Source: Candidatus Kinetoplastidibacterium crithidiae (GTDB lineage Bacteria; Pseudomonadota; Gammaproteobacteria; Burkholderiales; Burkholderiaceae_B). From it: a stretch of 64,000 bases of DNA. The notes beneath the pieces are model-generated. The model did no database searches and was not told the DNA's origin. It was given only the letters and a program-made list of their open reading frames with translations. Below, one piece after another: positions 29,319 to 38,503 of this stretch. The stretch spans positions 1 to 64,000 of the forward strand of contig JADMLC010000002.1 of the NCBI GenBank assembly GCA_019278155.1, read 5' to 3'. Numbering within the stretch: position 1 is the stretch's first letter; each line of letters starts with the position of its first letter. The translations under genes were made by a program, and so were the position numbers.

Positions 29319-29891
29319 TTAATAATCTGCTGATATAGACTTTTTTAACCAAGCAGTATATTGACTAACCCATGACTCTATAAAGTTTAAAGTGTATTTT
29401 TCATTAATTATAGGTAATTTTGGATCAAAAATATCGTCGTAGCATTGCAGCATCAGCTCTGGTGTTGGCATTGTGACAACACCTAATGATGATAGTATCT
29501 GTCTGAGATGGTATTGCGCAGAACATGTTCCAGATTTGCTAATAGATCCGCCAATAATAGCTGCTTTTTTATTTTTCCATGAATTTCGACCGTATGGCCT
29601 AGATATCCAATCTATTGCATTTTTTAATGCGGCTGATATAGATTTATTATGTTCAGGTGTTACGAAGAGAACAGAATCTGTATTTATCACTTCGTTTTTT
29701 AGTATTGCTATTTTTTCTGGGAAATTTTTCTCATGGTCTTCATTGTATAAAGGTAAATCAGAAATTTTTATATATTTAAAAATCAAATCTTTGCATGCAA
29801 TTTGTTCTATAGTGTTAGCTATTTTAAAATTTATAGAGTCTTTTTTTAAACTTCCTATGAAGACCGCTACTGTTATTTTTTGTGAGGTCAT
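29319..29891 (-). CDS. NADPH-dependent FMN reductase family flavoprotein
   Basis: This 190-residue flavodoxin-like protein belongs to the NADPH-dependent FMN reductase family. The FMN phosphate-binding start is [20 protein letters not shown]. The second cofactor segment is [20 protein letters not shown], followed by [20 protein letters not shown]. It is similar to ChrR/ArsH/SsuE-type quinone or flavin reductases, but the physiological substrate cannot be read from the sequence. It lies just upstream of mutS on the same strand and may be cotranscribed with it. Confidence 0.85.
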   Translation of the reverse strand: MTSQKITVAVFIGSLKKDSINFKIANTIEQIACKDLIFKYIKISDLPLYNEDHEKNFPEKIAILKNEVINTDSVLFVTPEHNKSISAALKNAIDWISRPYGRNSWKNKKAAIIGGSISKSGTCSAQYHLRQILSSLGVVTMPTPELMLQCYDDIFDPKLPIINEKYTLNFIESWVSQYTAWLKKSISADY

Positions 29892-30041
29892 AATTAGTTA
29901 TTTAATTTGTTTTTAATGGTAATTTATTTGTATAATTTGTAATTTTAGCATGGCTATAGGTATTTCTGATAATACATGAGAAATAGATGATATATTTTGT
30001 TTTGTCAGTATGTCAGTAAGAATAATTTTCAGGAGTTTTGT

Positions 30042-30824
30042 ATGCTTATAATCAAAGATTTTATGTTTAATTTGTTATTTTCTGGTTTTATTTTAGTTTT
30101 TGGCTGGTGGCTTTCTTCAGTGATAGGTCGTTGGTTTGAAAGAGCAGTAAATTTATCAGTTCATATAGATACTACTGTTGTTCCAATGTTAAAATCTTTG
30201 ATTGTTTGGAGTATTAGAATATTTACTTCAATTGCTGTTCTTTCTAGATTTGGTGTGCAGACTGCTAGTATAATAGCTGTCTTGGGAGCTGCAGGTTTAG
30301 CTATAGGATTAGCTTTACAAGGAACATTGCAAAATATAGCAGCAGGTATTATGTTGTTATTGCTGAGACCTATCAGAGTTGGTGAACATATATCTTTAAA
30401 AACTTCTGAAGAGGGAATTATTCAAGAAGTAGGCCTATTTTTAACTAAAATTATTCAACCAGATGGGATTCATTTATCTTTGCCAAATAGTATGGTTTGG
30501 AATTCAACAATCACTAATTTTAGTCGTAATTCTACAAGGAGATTAGATATACCAGTATTTTTAAGGTATGAGGATGATATAGAGCTTGCTATTAAACTAA
30601 TTATGGATGTTGTTTTATCTAATGAATATTTACTAAATGATCCAGAACCTTTAGTTAAAGTTGTAGATTTTAGAGAGCTAGTGATAGTTGTGAATATAAG
30701 AGCTTGGTCTAATGCTGCAACTTATTGGGATTTTCGTTGGAGTTTGTACAACGAAGTGTGGAAGGTCTTAGGAAATAATGGTTTTAAATCACCAATCTCC
30801 ATTAAGGAATTAAGTAATTTATGA
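30042..30824 (+). CDS. mscS: Small-conductance mechanosensitive channel MscS family
   Basis: This inner-membrane channel opens under membrane tension and releases solutes on osmotic downshift. Three hydrophobic helices are visible: FNLLFSGFILVFGWWLSSVI near residue 10, LIVWSIRIFTSIAVL near 50, and the pore helix TASIIAVLGAAGLAIGLALQ near 75 with the typical Ala/Gly pattern, continuing GTLQNIAAGIMLLLLRPIRVGE. I choose ATG 30042 because CAGGAG lies six bases upstream; the open frame reaches a TTG at 29997. The stop codon overlaps that of convergent trmJ. It is the short MscS form of 260 residues. Confidence 0.92.
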   Translation: MLIIKDFMFNLLFSGFILVFGWWLSSVIGRWFERAVNLSVHIDTTVVPMLKSLIVWSIRIFTSIAVLSRFGVQTASIIAVLGAAGLAIGLALQGTLQNIAAGIMLLLLRPIRVGEHISLKTSEEGIIQEVGLFLTKIIQPDGIHLSLPNSMVWNSTITNFSRNSTRRLDIPVFLRYEDDIELAIKLIMDVVLSNEYLLNDPEPLVKVVDFRELVIVVNIRAWSNAATYWDFRWSLYNEVWKVLGNNGFKSPISIKELSNL

Positions 30825-31595
30825 TTTTGTTTTATTAATGTTATTGATAATAGACTCAAAAATACCATGTAAAATATTTATTTCGTTTTTTTTGAGATTA
30901 GATCTTAATGCTAATTGTGTCAATTTAATCATAAGATATTTGGGTTTTAATGGATTAAGGAAGTTGATTTTGATAAGGATATTTTCTAATTTCTCTAAAA
31001 GAGTGATTATTTCTGAAATTGATGCGACATCATTATTTTTGCTTTTTTCGCATAGACTTTGTTTTGTGAAGTTTATATTTTGTTCCATAATTGCATAATA
31101 TGTTTCCCATGCAACTATTTGTAATGCGTGTGATATATTTAGAGACTGGTATTCTGGATTAGATGGTATATTACTAATGCAATTACATAGTGATATTTGT
31201 TGATTAGTTAAGCCATGATTTTCTGATCCAAATACAAATGATATTTCCCTATTTGAATTTATCAAATGTGAAATAGCTATTTTTATTACATCTCTAATTG
31301 GGTATAAGCGTAGATCAATTTTTCTATTATTTCTTGCTGTTAAGGCTACTGAAAAAGATGTATTTGAGAGAGCTTCTTTTAGATTTTCACAAACTGTAGT
31401 TTTTTTTAAAATATCCTGTGCATTACTTGCAAATTTAATGGCTTCATTATTTTCTGCAAGTTGATAATTGTCATGACTTACAATTATTAACTTTTGAAAA
31501 TTCATGTTTTTTAACGCTCTTGCAGAAGATCCTATATTGCCAGGATGGCTAGGGTTAACTAGTATGAAATTTATTTTTGAAAACATCTCGATCAT
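30819..31595 (-). CDS. trmJ: tRNA (cytidine/uridine-2'-O-)-methyltransferase TrmJ
   Basis: This SpoU-family (SPOUT) methyltransferase modifies position 32 of certain tRNAs. The three family motifs are visible: motif 1 ILVNPSHPGNIGSSARALKN at the N-terminus, motif 2 FVFGSENHGLTNQQISLCN near residue 115, and motif 3 YQSLNISHALQIVAWETYYA. At 258 residues with a C-terminal helical extension it fits TrmJ better than the shorter TrmL. The stop codon overlaps the stop of convergent mscS. suhB diverges from it about 130 bp away, the neighbourhood usual in betaproteobacteria. Confidence 0.9.
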   Translation of the reverse strand: MIEMFSKINFILVNPSHPGNIGSSARALKNMNFQKLIIVSHDNYQLAENNEAIKFASNAQDILKKTTVCENLKEALSNTSFSVALTARNNRKIDLRLYPIRDVIKIAISHLINSNREISFVFGSENHGLTNQQISLCNCISNIPSNPEYQSLNISHALQIVAWETYYAIMEQNINFTKQSLCEKSKNNDVASISEIITLLEKLENILIKINFLNPLKPKYLMIKLTQLALRSNLKKNEINILHGIFESIINNINKTKS

Positions 31596-31727
31596 TTGTG
31601 TTATGGCTAGTTTTTTGCATATATTATCTTATTTATATATGCTTGATAGATTATTACATATATTATGTTTGTTTATTATAAAACCTATAGAATTTTCTTA
31701 TAGATATTAGCATTTATTAATTTAATT

Positions 31728-32501
31728 ATGAATCCAATTTTAAATATTGCAATTAAGGCAGCTAGAAAAGCCGGAACTATAATAAATCGTGCAAGCTTAG
31801 ATTTAGAGAGAAATAATGTTTCTTCTAATTTGCTTGATGACTATGTAGCAGAAACTAGTCGTTTATCAGAACATGCAATATCAGAAGTTTTGTTGAATGT
31901 TTATCCAGATCATGATTTTATTTGTAAAAATGATAGTTTTGATCTAAATAAAGAATTCAAGTGGATTGTATGTGGACTAGATGGTTTAGAAAATTTCATT
32001 CATTGTTTTCCTTTTTATGCAATTTCTATAAGTCTTATGCACCATAGTAATGTTGTGCAATCTGTTGTGTATGATCCTGTTCGTAATGAATTGTTTACGG
32101 CAAGTAGAGGAGCTGGAACTTTTTTAAATGATAGGCGTGTTAGAGTATCAGGAAAAAATCGTTTTAATAAGTCTTTGATTTCTATTCAAGGTGATTATGT
32201 TGCTAATAATACTCTTGAATTTTTGGATAAAAATATACAAAACTTATCGATTAGAAAGATAAATTCTTGCTCTTTGGCTCTTGCTTATGTTGCTTGTGGT
32301 AGGTTAGAGGCTTTTTTAGGTTCTAATTTAAGTATTTTTGATATGGCTGCTGGTGGATTGTTATCTTCTGAATCTGGAGGGTTAGTAGCTGATTATCATG
32401 GAGAGCAAAATTGGTTTTCTTCTGGTCAAATGTTAGCAGCAACACCAAAAATATTTGCTAAAATAATTAATGCGCTACAAACACAAAATGCAAATGATTA
32501 A
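31728..32501 (+). CDS. suhB: SuhB-like inositol monophosphatase family protein with degenerate active site
   Basis: The N-terminus (NPILNIAIKAARKAGTIIN) and overall length of 257 residues match SuhB. Conserved blocks VVYDPVRNELFTASRGAGTF and LAYVACGRLEAF remain. Catalytic positions are altered. The usual EESG is KNDS (Lys67). The usual DPLDGTTNF is CGLDGLENF (Cys82, Leu87, with Asp85 kept). The usual VDxxxE segment reads TSRLSE. The usual WD is FD (Asp203). Phosphatase activity is therefore unlikely. In E. coli SuhB also acts with NusA in ribosomal RNA antitermination independently of catalysis, so a structural role could explain retention; this is inference. An intact paralogue lies at 61778-62668. 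Confidence 0.85.
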   Translation: MNPILNIAIKAARKAGTIINRASLDLERNNVSSNLLDDYVAETSRLSEHAISEVLLNVYPDHDFICKNDSFDLNKEFKWIVCGLDGLENFIHCFPFYAISISLMHHSNVVQSVVYDPVRNELFTASRGAGTFLNDRRVRVSGKNRFNKSLISIQGDYVANNTLEFLDKNIQNLSIRKINSCSLALAYVACGRLEAFLGSNLSIFDMAAGGLLSSESGGLVADYHGEQNWFSSGQMLAATPKIFAKIINALQTQNAND

Positions 32502-32575
32502 TAAGTATTTGGTTTGTTATTTTATTATATAATTTTAGTGGAAGTTCGTATGTTAATTTTAAGGAGAAATATCTG

Positions 32576-34141
32576 ATGGATTGGCTGCTGGATCCAACAG
32601 CATGGGTCGGCTTGCTTACATTGATAATACTAGAAATTGTTTTAGGAATAGATAATCTAGTTTTTATTGCAATTTTGGTGGACAAGTTAACGCCTATAGA
32701 ACGAGATAAGGCACGTATCATAGGTCTTGGTATGGCTTTGCTGATCAGAATGATCTTCCTATCATGTATGTCATGGTTGTTAACTTTGACAAACCCTATA
32801 TTCCCAAATAGTTTGTTTTCAGGTCGTGATCTGATTATGCTTATAGGTGGAATAGTTTTATTATTTAAAAGTACAATAGAGCTTCATGAGCGTATTAATG
32901 GCGATAATAATTCTTCTACTTACTCGAAGGAATACGCCAGTTTTTGGGTAATTGTTGCACAGATTGTGGTCTTAGATGCAGTTTTTTCGTTAGACTCAGT
33001 AATAACAGCTATAAGCATGGTTGATGAGTTGGCTATTATGATGATTGCTGCAATTATAGCTACTTGTGTAATGATGATTGCATCAAAACCATTGACTATA
33101 TTTATAAATAACCATCCAAGTACTGTTGTTCTTTGTTTAGGGTTTCTGCTTATTATAGGTTTTTCTTTATTGGCAGAAAGTTTTGGTTACAAAATACCTA
33201 AAGGGTATTTATATGTTGCTATAGGTTTTTCAATATCTATAGAAGCTTTAAATTATGTTTCAAGAAGAAATTTTTTGATGATTAATTCCAGAAGGCCTAT
33301 GAGAGAAAGAACAGCAGAAGCGGTTCTCAGAGTTTTTGGAAAATCATATTCTAATGACAATCCTAAATCTTCTGATAATACACATGTTAATGTTAAAACA
33401 TTTGGTATTGAAGAAAGAAACATGGTTAGTGGTGTCTTAGCTTTATCTGATAGATCTATTTTATCTATAATGACACCAAGAACTGACATTTCATGGATTA
33501 GTGTTACTGATTCTCCACAAGAAGTACATAGGCAATTAATAGAAGTTCCACATAGTTTTTTTCCAGTTTGTAAAGGTTCACTAGATGAAGTTATTGGTAT
33601 TGGTAGGGCTAAAGATTTGATATCATATCTGACAGAGAATAATGATCTATCGAAGGCTAATTTAAGAGACCCTATTATCGTTCATGAATCTATAAGCATT
33701 CTAAAATTGATAGAAATTTTAAAAGTATCAAGAGGACAGTTAGTTTTAGTTGCTGATGAATTTGGTGAGATCGAAGGCCTTGTTACACCAATTGATGTGT
33801 TAGAGGCAATTGCTGGCGAATTTCCTGATGAAGATGAATTGCCTGCAATTATTAAGGAAAATGATTTTGTATGGAAGATTGATGGTTCTGCTGATCTTCA
33901 TCATGTAGAGCAATCTTTGGAAATTGAAGGTCTTGTAGACGAATCTCAAGACTATTCAACGATGGCTGGATACCTATTATCTAAATTTGGAGAGCTTCCT
34001 GAGATAGGAGATATTTGGGATCATTACTATTATGGTAGTCTATTTTGTTTTGAGGTTTTAGAATGTGATGGCCGTAGAATCTCTTTAGTTAGAGTCATTA
34101 AAAAAATTGTAGATAAAACTGATATTTCATCTAATGAGTAG
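32576..34141 (+). CDS. TerC-family membrane protein with CBS pair and CorC/HlyC domain
   Basis: This 521-residue fusion has an N-terminal TerC membrane domain (WVGLLTLIILEIVLGIDNLV, then several helices including VVLDAVFSLDSVITAI), a CBS pair (SIMTPRTDISWISV near residue 300; VLVADEFGEIEGLVTPIDVL near 390), and a C-terminal transporter-associated domain. TerC proteins are linked to manganese export or metallation of exported proteins. The substrate here cannot be inferred. The conserved acidic residues in the membrane (EIVLGIDN, DAVFSLDS) are present. AAGGAG lies upstream of the ATG. It resembles E. coli YoaE/YegH in architecture. Confidence 0.9.
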   Translation: MDWLLDPTAWVGLLTLIILEIVLGIDNLVFIAILVDKLTPIERDKARIIGLGMALLIRMIFLSCMSWLLTLTNPIFPNSLFSGRDLIMLIGGIVLLFKSTIELHERINGDNNSSTYSKEYASFWVIVAQIVVLDAVFSLDSVITAISMVDELAIMMIAAIIATCVMMIASKPLTIFINNHPSTVVLCLGFLLIIGFSLLAESFGYKIPKGYLYVAIGFSISIEALNYVSRRNFLMINSRRPMRERTAEAVLRVFGKSYSNDNPKSSDNTHVNVKTFGIEERNMVSGVLALSDRSILSIMTPRTDISWISVTDSPQEVHRQLIEVPHSFFPVCKGSLDEVIGIGRAKDLISYLTENNDLSKANLRDPIIVHESISILKLIEILKVSRGQLVLVADEFGEIEGLVTPIDVLEAIAGEFPDEDELPAIIKENDFVWKIDGSADLHHVEQSLEIEGLVDESQDYSTMAGYLLSKFGELPEIGDIWDHYYYGSLFCFEVLECDGRRISLVRVIKKIVDKTDISSNE

Positions 34142-34147
34142 TTAAAT

Positions 34148-34975
34148 TTGGATACTATAGTGTTAAGTAATTTTTATTATTTTGTTCAAACATTTTTTTT
34201 AGGAATAATCGAAGGAATCACCGAATTTATTCCAGTATCCAGTACTGCTCATTTAATATTTTTAGGCAAACTCATAGGTTTCCATTCTGAAGAAAGTAGA
34301 ATATTTGAAGTTTTTATTCAGGCTGGTGCTATGTTTGCTCTTTTGGTGTTTTTTAGAGAAAAAATAAAAGATTTAGCTTTGGGTATAATATATTTGGATT
34401 TGAAACAGTTATTATTTTTTCGTAATTTATTGGTATCTATTATTCCCTCTGTGTTGATAGGTTTTTGTTTTATTAGGACGATTAAAGATATCTTTAATTA
34501 TGAAATTATTATTTCGATATCTTTAATAATAGGCGGGTTCATTATATTAATTGTAGAAAATAATTATTATTCTAATAATAATAGAGAAAGTTCAATATAC
34601 AAAATATCACTAAGACAAGCTTTATTTATAGGTTTGCTACAATGTTTAGCTATGATTCCAGGGGTTTCTCGTTCAGGTGCAACAATAATAGCTGGTATTG
34701 TTGTTGGATTAGATCGTAGAAATGCTACGGAGTTTTCTTTTATGATGGCTATACCTACTATTATTGGTGCGGCTGTATACGATGTATATAGTAATATAAA
34801 CCTATTGTCATCTAAACTGTTTATAGGAATGTCAATAGGTTTTATAGCGTCATATATTAGCTCCATGTTGATAATGCATTTTGTTCTTGAATTTGTTGCT
34901 AATTATTCATACAAGATATTTGGATGGTATAGAATAATCGTTGGGTTATTAATATTATTGATGATTATTATGTAA
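34148..34975 (+). CDS. uppP: Undecaprenyl-diphosphatase UppP (BacA)
   Basis: UppP dephosphorylates undecaprenyl diphosphate to recycle the lipid carrier for peptidoglycan. It is a polytopic membrane protein with the two family motifs: GIIEGITEFIPVSSTAHLIF near residue 19 and the arginine-containing MIPGVSRSGATIIAGIVVGL near 170. FIQAGAMFALLVFF follows the first motif. The 275-residue length is standard. No ATG opens the frame; TTG at 34148 is taken as the start, with GTG at 34160 as alternative, and neither has a strong ribosome site. It follows the TerC-like gene by 6 bp. Confidence 0.93.
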   Translation: MDTIVLSNFYYFVQTFFLGIIEGITEFIPVSSTAHLIFLGKLIGFHSEESRIFEVFIQAGAMFALLVFFREKIKDLALGIIYLDLKQLLFFRNLLVSIIPSVLIGFCFIRTIKDIFNYEIIISISLIIGGFIILIVENNYYSNNNRESSIYKISLRQALFIGLLQCLAMIPGVSRSGATIIAGIVVGLDRRNATEFSFMMAIPTIIGAAVYDVYSNINLLSSKLFIGMSIGFIASYISSMLIMHFVLEFVANYSYKIFGWYRIIVGLLILLMIIM

Positions 34976-34992
34976 TGAGTAATAGTTTATAC

Positions 34993-35463
34993 TTAAGCAA
35001 ATCTTATTTCATTAGAATCTAGTATTATTTTTCCTTGTTTGATTGGTTTGTCATTCAGGTTCCATTCTAGCAGCACCAATCTTTCGCAAAGAAAGTGTTC
35101 TTTCCAATTTTCATTGTTAGTTATGATTTTGAATTTTTGATATTCTACATCATTTGTACATAATTCATATCCGTGAGATATAATAATTGTTTCAAATTCT
35201 GTCTTTATGATTGTTTGAGGTTCTATTAATGGTATTACTGTAAAATGTGAGAATTTTTCTAGTCGCTTGTTTTATGGCAAGTAAGATTTCTTCTAGCCAT
35301 TCCGGAGCGATTTTGATTATATCTTCACCGATCCATATGTCAAAAATATCACCCAATAATAACAAAGCATCTGAATCAGAAGATGCTTCATATGTTAATC
35401 TTTTGAAGGCTTCTAATGTTGCATAATGATTTTCAGAAAGATGAAAATCATTATGCAAATCAT
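34993..35463 (-). pseudogene. lpxH: Decayed lpxH (UDP-2,3-diacylglucosamine pyrophosphohydrolase)
   Basis: LpxH makes lipid X in lipid A synthesis. Remnants occur on the minus strand in more than one frame. HNDFHLSENHYATLEAF and the metal-site block DALLLLGDIFDIWIGED are readable to a stop at 35192. Another frame resumes with TIIISHGYELCTNDVEYQKF and ends RLVLLEWNLNDKPIKQGKII, stopping at 34993. The HGNRDF motif and the HGHTHRP region are missing, the SHGD aspartate is Tyr, and the likely ATG (35463) is out of frame with the first block. At least two deletions and two frameshifts are implied. It follows ppiB on the same strand. Confidence 0.85.
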
Positions 35464-35484
35464 AATTTGCCTTTTAATATTAGA

Positions 35485-35988
35485 TTACTCAATTATTTCT
35501 ACCGTTTTTATGACTATATCTTCTATTGGAACATTTTGATGAAATCCTTTATTGCCAGTTTTGCTATTTTTAATTTTATCTATGGTGTCTTCTCCGGAAA
35601 TTACTTTTCCGAATACAGCATATCCCCATCCATTTTGCGTAGGAGATGAGTAATTTAAAAAATCATTATCTGCAACATTTATAAAAAATTGACTAGTTGC
35701 AGAGTGAGGGTCATTAGTTCTTGCCATTGCAATGCTATATTTGTCGTTTTTTAAACCATTGTTTGCTTCATTTTCAATAGGTTTTTTCTCAGAGGTTTTA
35801 TTTTCTAGATTTTTTGTTAATCCTCCACCTTGTATCATGAATCCATCAATTACTCTGTGAAATAATGTGTTATCATAAAATCCTGTATTGACATAATGCA
35901 GAAAATTTTCTACTGTTATCGGTGCTTTATCTTTATCCAATGAAATAGTAATTTCTCCGAGATTTGTTTGTATTTTTGCTTTGATCAT
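35485..35988 (-). CDS. ppiB: Cyclophilin-type peptidyl-prolyl cis-trans isomerase B
   Basis: This cytosolic cyclophilin speeds proline isomerisation during folding. At 167 residues it is a single domain without signal peptide. The catalytic Arg lies in [19 protein letters not shown] near residue 45, the [20 protein letters not shown] block near 90, and [15 protein letters not shown] follows. It resembles E. coli PpiB throughout. It lies directly upstream of the decayed lpxH on the same strand. Confidence 0.95.
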   Translation of the reverse strand: MIKAKIQTNLGEITISLDKDKAPITVENFLHYVNTGFYDNTLFHRVIDGFMIQGGGLTKNLENKTSEKKPIENEANNGLKNDKYSIAMARTNDPHSATSQFFINVADNDFLNYSSPTQNGWGYAVFGKVISGEDTIDKIKNSKTGNKGFHQNVPIEDIVIKTVEIIE

Positions 35989-36369
35989 GATGCTTTGTTT
36001 AACTCCATTTAATAAATTATAGTTCTATAACTTTCATTGAAAACATATAATTATAACGCCATTAAATTTATTTTTGCCGATCTGTTTGTGTCAATTATCA
36101 ATCTATTTTATTTGTTTTGACCTCAAGGTTAAAATCTATATAATTGATAAATACTAATTGTTAATTTCATAACCTAGTTTTATTACCGCAGCATTGGTTA
36201 ATGCTAAATGTCGTTAGTAATATTTTTGTATAATATCTATATTTTAGTGATTTATTTAAATAAAAAATAAATTAACTAGTAAATTTATCTATTGCCTACA
36301 TTTTAATATGTTTTATTTGTTGGTGATTTTTAAGACCTTAAACCTTTGATTTTTTAATATAAATTCTAT
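35989..36369. other. 381-bp gene-free region upstream of cysS
   Basis: No supported gene is seen. The region is very AT-rich, lies between the divergent ppiB and cysS starts, and holds one good sigma70-type promoter (36117-36144) and a small hairpin AGCATT/AATGCT near 36190-36206. The long leader before cysS is unexplained. Confidence 0.6.
36117..36144 (+). promoter_or_regulatory. Sigma70-type promoter facing cysS
   Basis: TTGACC (36117-36122) and TATAAT (36139-36144) are separated by 16 bp. It lies about 225 bp upstream of the cysS ATG, so it would give a long leader or a separate short transcript. Confidence 0.45.
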
Positions 36370-37812
36370 ATGTTACACATATATAATACATTAACCCATA
36401 CTAAAGAAAAGTTTCAACCATATCATAAAGGTTTTGTCAGGATGTATGTTTGTGGTATGACAGTATATGATTTTTGTCATCTTGGTCATGCTCGTGTAAT
36501 GATTGTGTTCGATATAGTTCAACGCTGGTTGCGTAATATCGGTTTTCATGTAGAGTATGTTAGGAATATAACTGATATAGACGATAAAATAATAAAGCGC
36601 TCTTTGGACCTAAAGAAAGACATTAGTGATATTACAAATTTCTATATATCAGCTATGCATGCTGATGAGAAAGCTTTGTGGGTAAATAGCCCGAATAAAG
36701 AACCTAGAGCTACTCATTATGTAGATCATATGATTGAGATGATACAGCAGTTAGAAAAAAATGGTTTTGCTTATCAGGCTGATAACGGAGATGTTAATTT
36801 CAAGGTTAGATCTTTCCCATCTTATGGGAAGCTTTCTAGAAAAGATTTGGATTCCTTGCGTTCTGGAGAACGAGTTCCTATTCTATCAGATAAACATGAT
36901 CCACTAGATTTTGTCTTGTGGAAACATTCAAAAGATAATGATCCAGATGATAGCAAATGGACTTCTTGTTATGGAATTGGTCGACCTGGATGGCATATAG
37001 AATGTTCTGCTATGAGCCATTCCATATTGGGATTGCCGATTGACATACATGGAGGAGGGCCGGATCTTATATTTCCTCATCATGAGAATGAGATCGCGCA
37101 GACTGAAGGGGCATACGGTGGAGTTTTTTCTAATAATTGGATGCATTGTGGCCCCCTTATGGTTAATGATTATAAGATGTCTAAATCACTGAATAACTAT
37201 CGCACAATAAGAGAGGCAATTGGTTATGGTGATTTATCAAATGATGAATACTGTGTAAATAAAAGAGAAGCTGAGATGCTTAGATTTTTCATTGTCCGAA
37301 ATCATTATAGAAGCAAACAAAATTATGTGGTTGATAATCTAATAGATGCTCAAAGTTCTTTAGATAAATTATATTCTGCTATCATTAACTTCCATTTTGA
37401 TAGTGATTGCCATGTAGATTGGTCTGACCAAACTGCTAAAGAGTTTGCTGTTGCCATGAATGATGATTTTAATACGCCAAAAGCAATAGCTGTTTTGTTT
37501 GATTTGGCATCTAAAGCCAATAGAGATGAATGTGTTAAAAGCGCTAGGCAACTTAAGAGTTTGTCTAGTATTCTAGGGTTATTAAATCAAAATCCCGAGG
37601 ATTATTTTAAGTCTAAAACTAGGTATGGAGCTGCTAGTGCTAAATCATCCTATTTGTCTGACGAAGATGTTGAGTTGCTAATTTCGAAAAGATTACAAGC
37701 TAAAAAAAATCTTGACTATAAAGAATCTGATTATATTAGAAGCTTGTTAAAAGAATCAGGTGTAGAGTTGGAAGATTTGCCAAATTATTCAACACGTTGG
37801 CGTCGTTTCTAA
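36370..37812 (+). CDS. cysS: Cysteinyl-tRNA synthetase
   Basis: This class I synthetase charges tRNA-Cys. The zinc cysteine and HIGH-like motif are in [19 protein letters not shown] near residue 27. [18 protein letters not shown] gives another zinc ligand, followed by [16 protein letters not shown], and the KMSKS loop is [12 protein letters not shown] near 272. The C-terminal anticodon-binding part ends with [20 protein letters not shown]. At 480 residues it is slightly longer than the E. coli enzyme. It heads a cysS-glycosylase-accA-tilS-lysC series on the plus strand. Confidence 0.97.
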   Translation: MLHIYNTLTHTKEKFQPYHKGFVRMYVCGMTVYDFCHLGHARVMIVFDIVQRWLRNIGFHVEYVRNITDIDDKIIKRSLDLKKDISDITNFYISAMHADEKALWVNSPNKEPRATHYVDHMIEMIQQLEKNGFAYQADNGDVNFKVRSFPSYGKLSRKDLDSLRSGERVPILSDKHDPLDFVLWKHSKDNDPDDSKWTSCYGIGRPGWHIECSAMSHSILGLPIDIHGGGPDLIFPHHENEIAQTEGAYGGVFSNNWMHCGPLMVNDYKMSKSLNNYRTIREAIGYGDLSNDEYCVNKREAEMLRFFIVRNHYRSKQNYVVDNLIDAQSSLDKLYSAIINFHFDSDCHVDWSDQTAKEFAVAMNDDFNTPKAIAVLFDLASKANRDECVKSARQLKSLSSILGLLNQNPEDYFKSKTRYGAASAKSSYLSDEDVELLISKRLQAKKNLDYKESDYIRSLLKESGVELEDLPNYSTRWRRF

Positions 37813-37835
37813 TTATTTAAAGGAAAAGGTTTTTG

Positions 37836-38462
37836 ATGCCTAGTAATAATAAAAACATAGTTCAGCCTGATTATTGGGAAGAAGCAGTTTCTCAATTGAA
37901 AAAGAAGGATAGGATTTTAAGAAAAGTAATACCACTTTGTGAAGATAAAGTTTTATTGTCTCCTGGTCCTCCATTTTTAACTCTTGTTCGCTTAATTTTA
38001 GCGCAGCAAATCTCTGTTAAAGCAGCTGCTACTGTATGGAATAAATTTATTAATTTAGTAGGTGAATCTCCTAGTCCTAATTTAATTTCTATGATATCTG
38101 ATGATTTGTTAAGGAATATAGGTGTTTCTAAAAGAAAAATTGATTATTTAAAAGATTTAGCTAATTACTTTAATAGTCGTGGTGTTTGTCCTGAGAAATG
38201 GCTTAAAATGGATGATGAATCCATAATTTCAGAGTTATCTAGGATAAGAGGGGTTGGACGGTGGACAGCAGAAATGTTTTTGATATTTAATATGCAAAGA
38301 CCTGACATAATGCCGCTAGATGATTTCGGTTTATTAAAAGCAATATCTACTCATTACTTTAGTGGAGAGCCTGTTTCTCGTTTTGAAGCTAGAGAAGTGT
38401 CTGTAGCATGGCGTCCTTGGCGTACTGTTGCCACTTGGTATTTATGGCGAAGTATAGAATAG
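37836..38462 (+). CDS. DNA-3-methyladenine glycosylase (AlkA-like, HhH-GPD family)
   Basis: This 208-residue base-excision repair glycosylase belongs to the HhH-GPD superfamily and probably removes alkylated purines. LVRLILAQQISVKAAATVWN and DLLRNIGVSKRKIDYLKDLA precede the helix-hairpin-helix LSRIRGVGRWTAEMFLIF. The catalytic Asp is in DIMPLDDFGLLKA near residue 165, and WRPWRTVATWYLWRS is the typical end. It is the short form without the AlkA N-terminal domain. I take ATG 37836, with AAGG upstream, over the preceding TTG codon. Confidence 0.9.
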   Translation: MPSNNKNIVQPDYWEEAVSQLKKKDRILRKVIPLCEDKVLLSPGPPFLTLVRLILAQQISVKAAATVWNKFINLVGESPSPNLISMISDDLLRNIGVSKRKIDYLKDLANYFNSRGVCPEKWLKMDDESIISELSRIRGVGRWTAEMFLIFNMQRPDIMPLDDFGLLKAISTHYFSGEPVSRFEAREVSVAWRPWRTVATWYLWRSIE

Positions 38463-38503
38463 GATGGCCATTTTTATAGAAAACTTATATAAAAATCGTA
38501 AAT

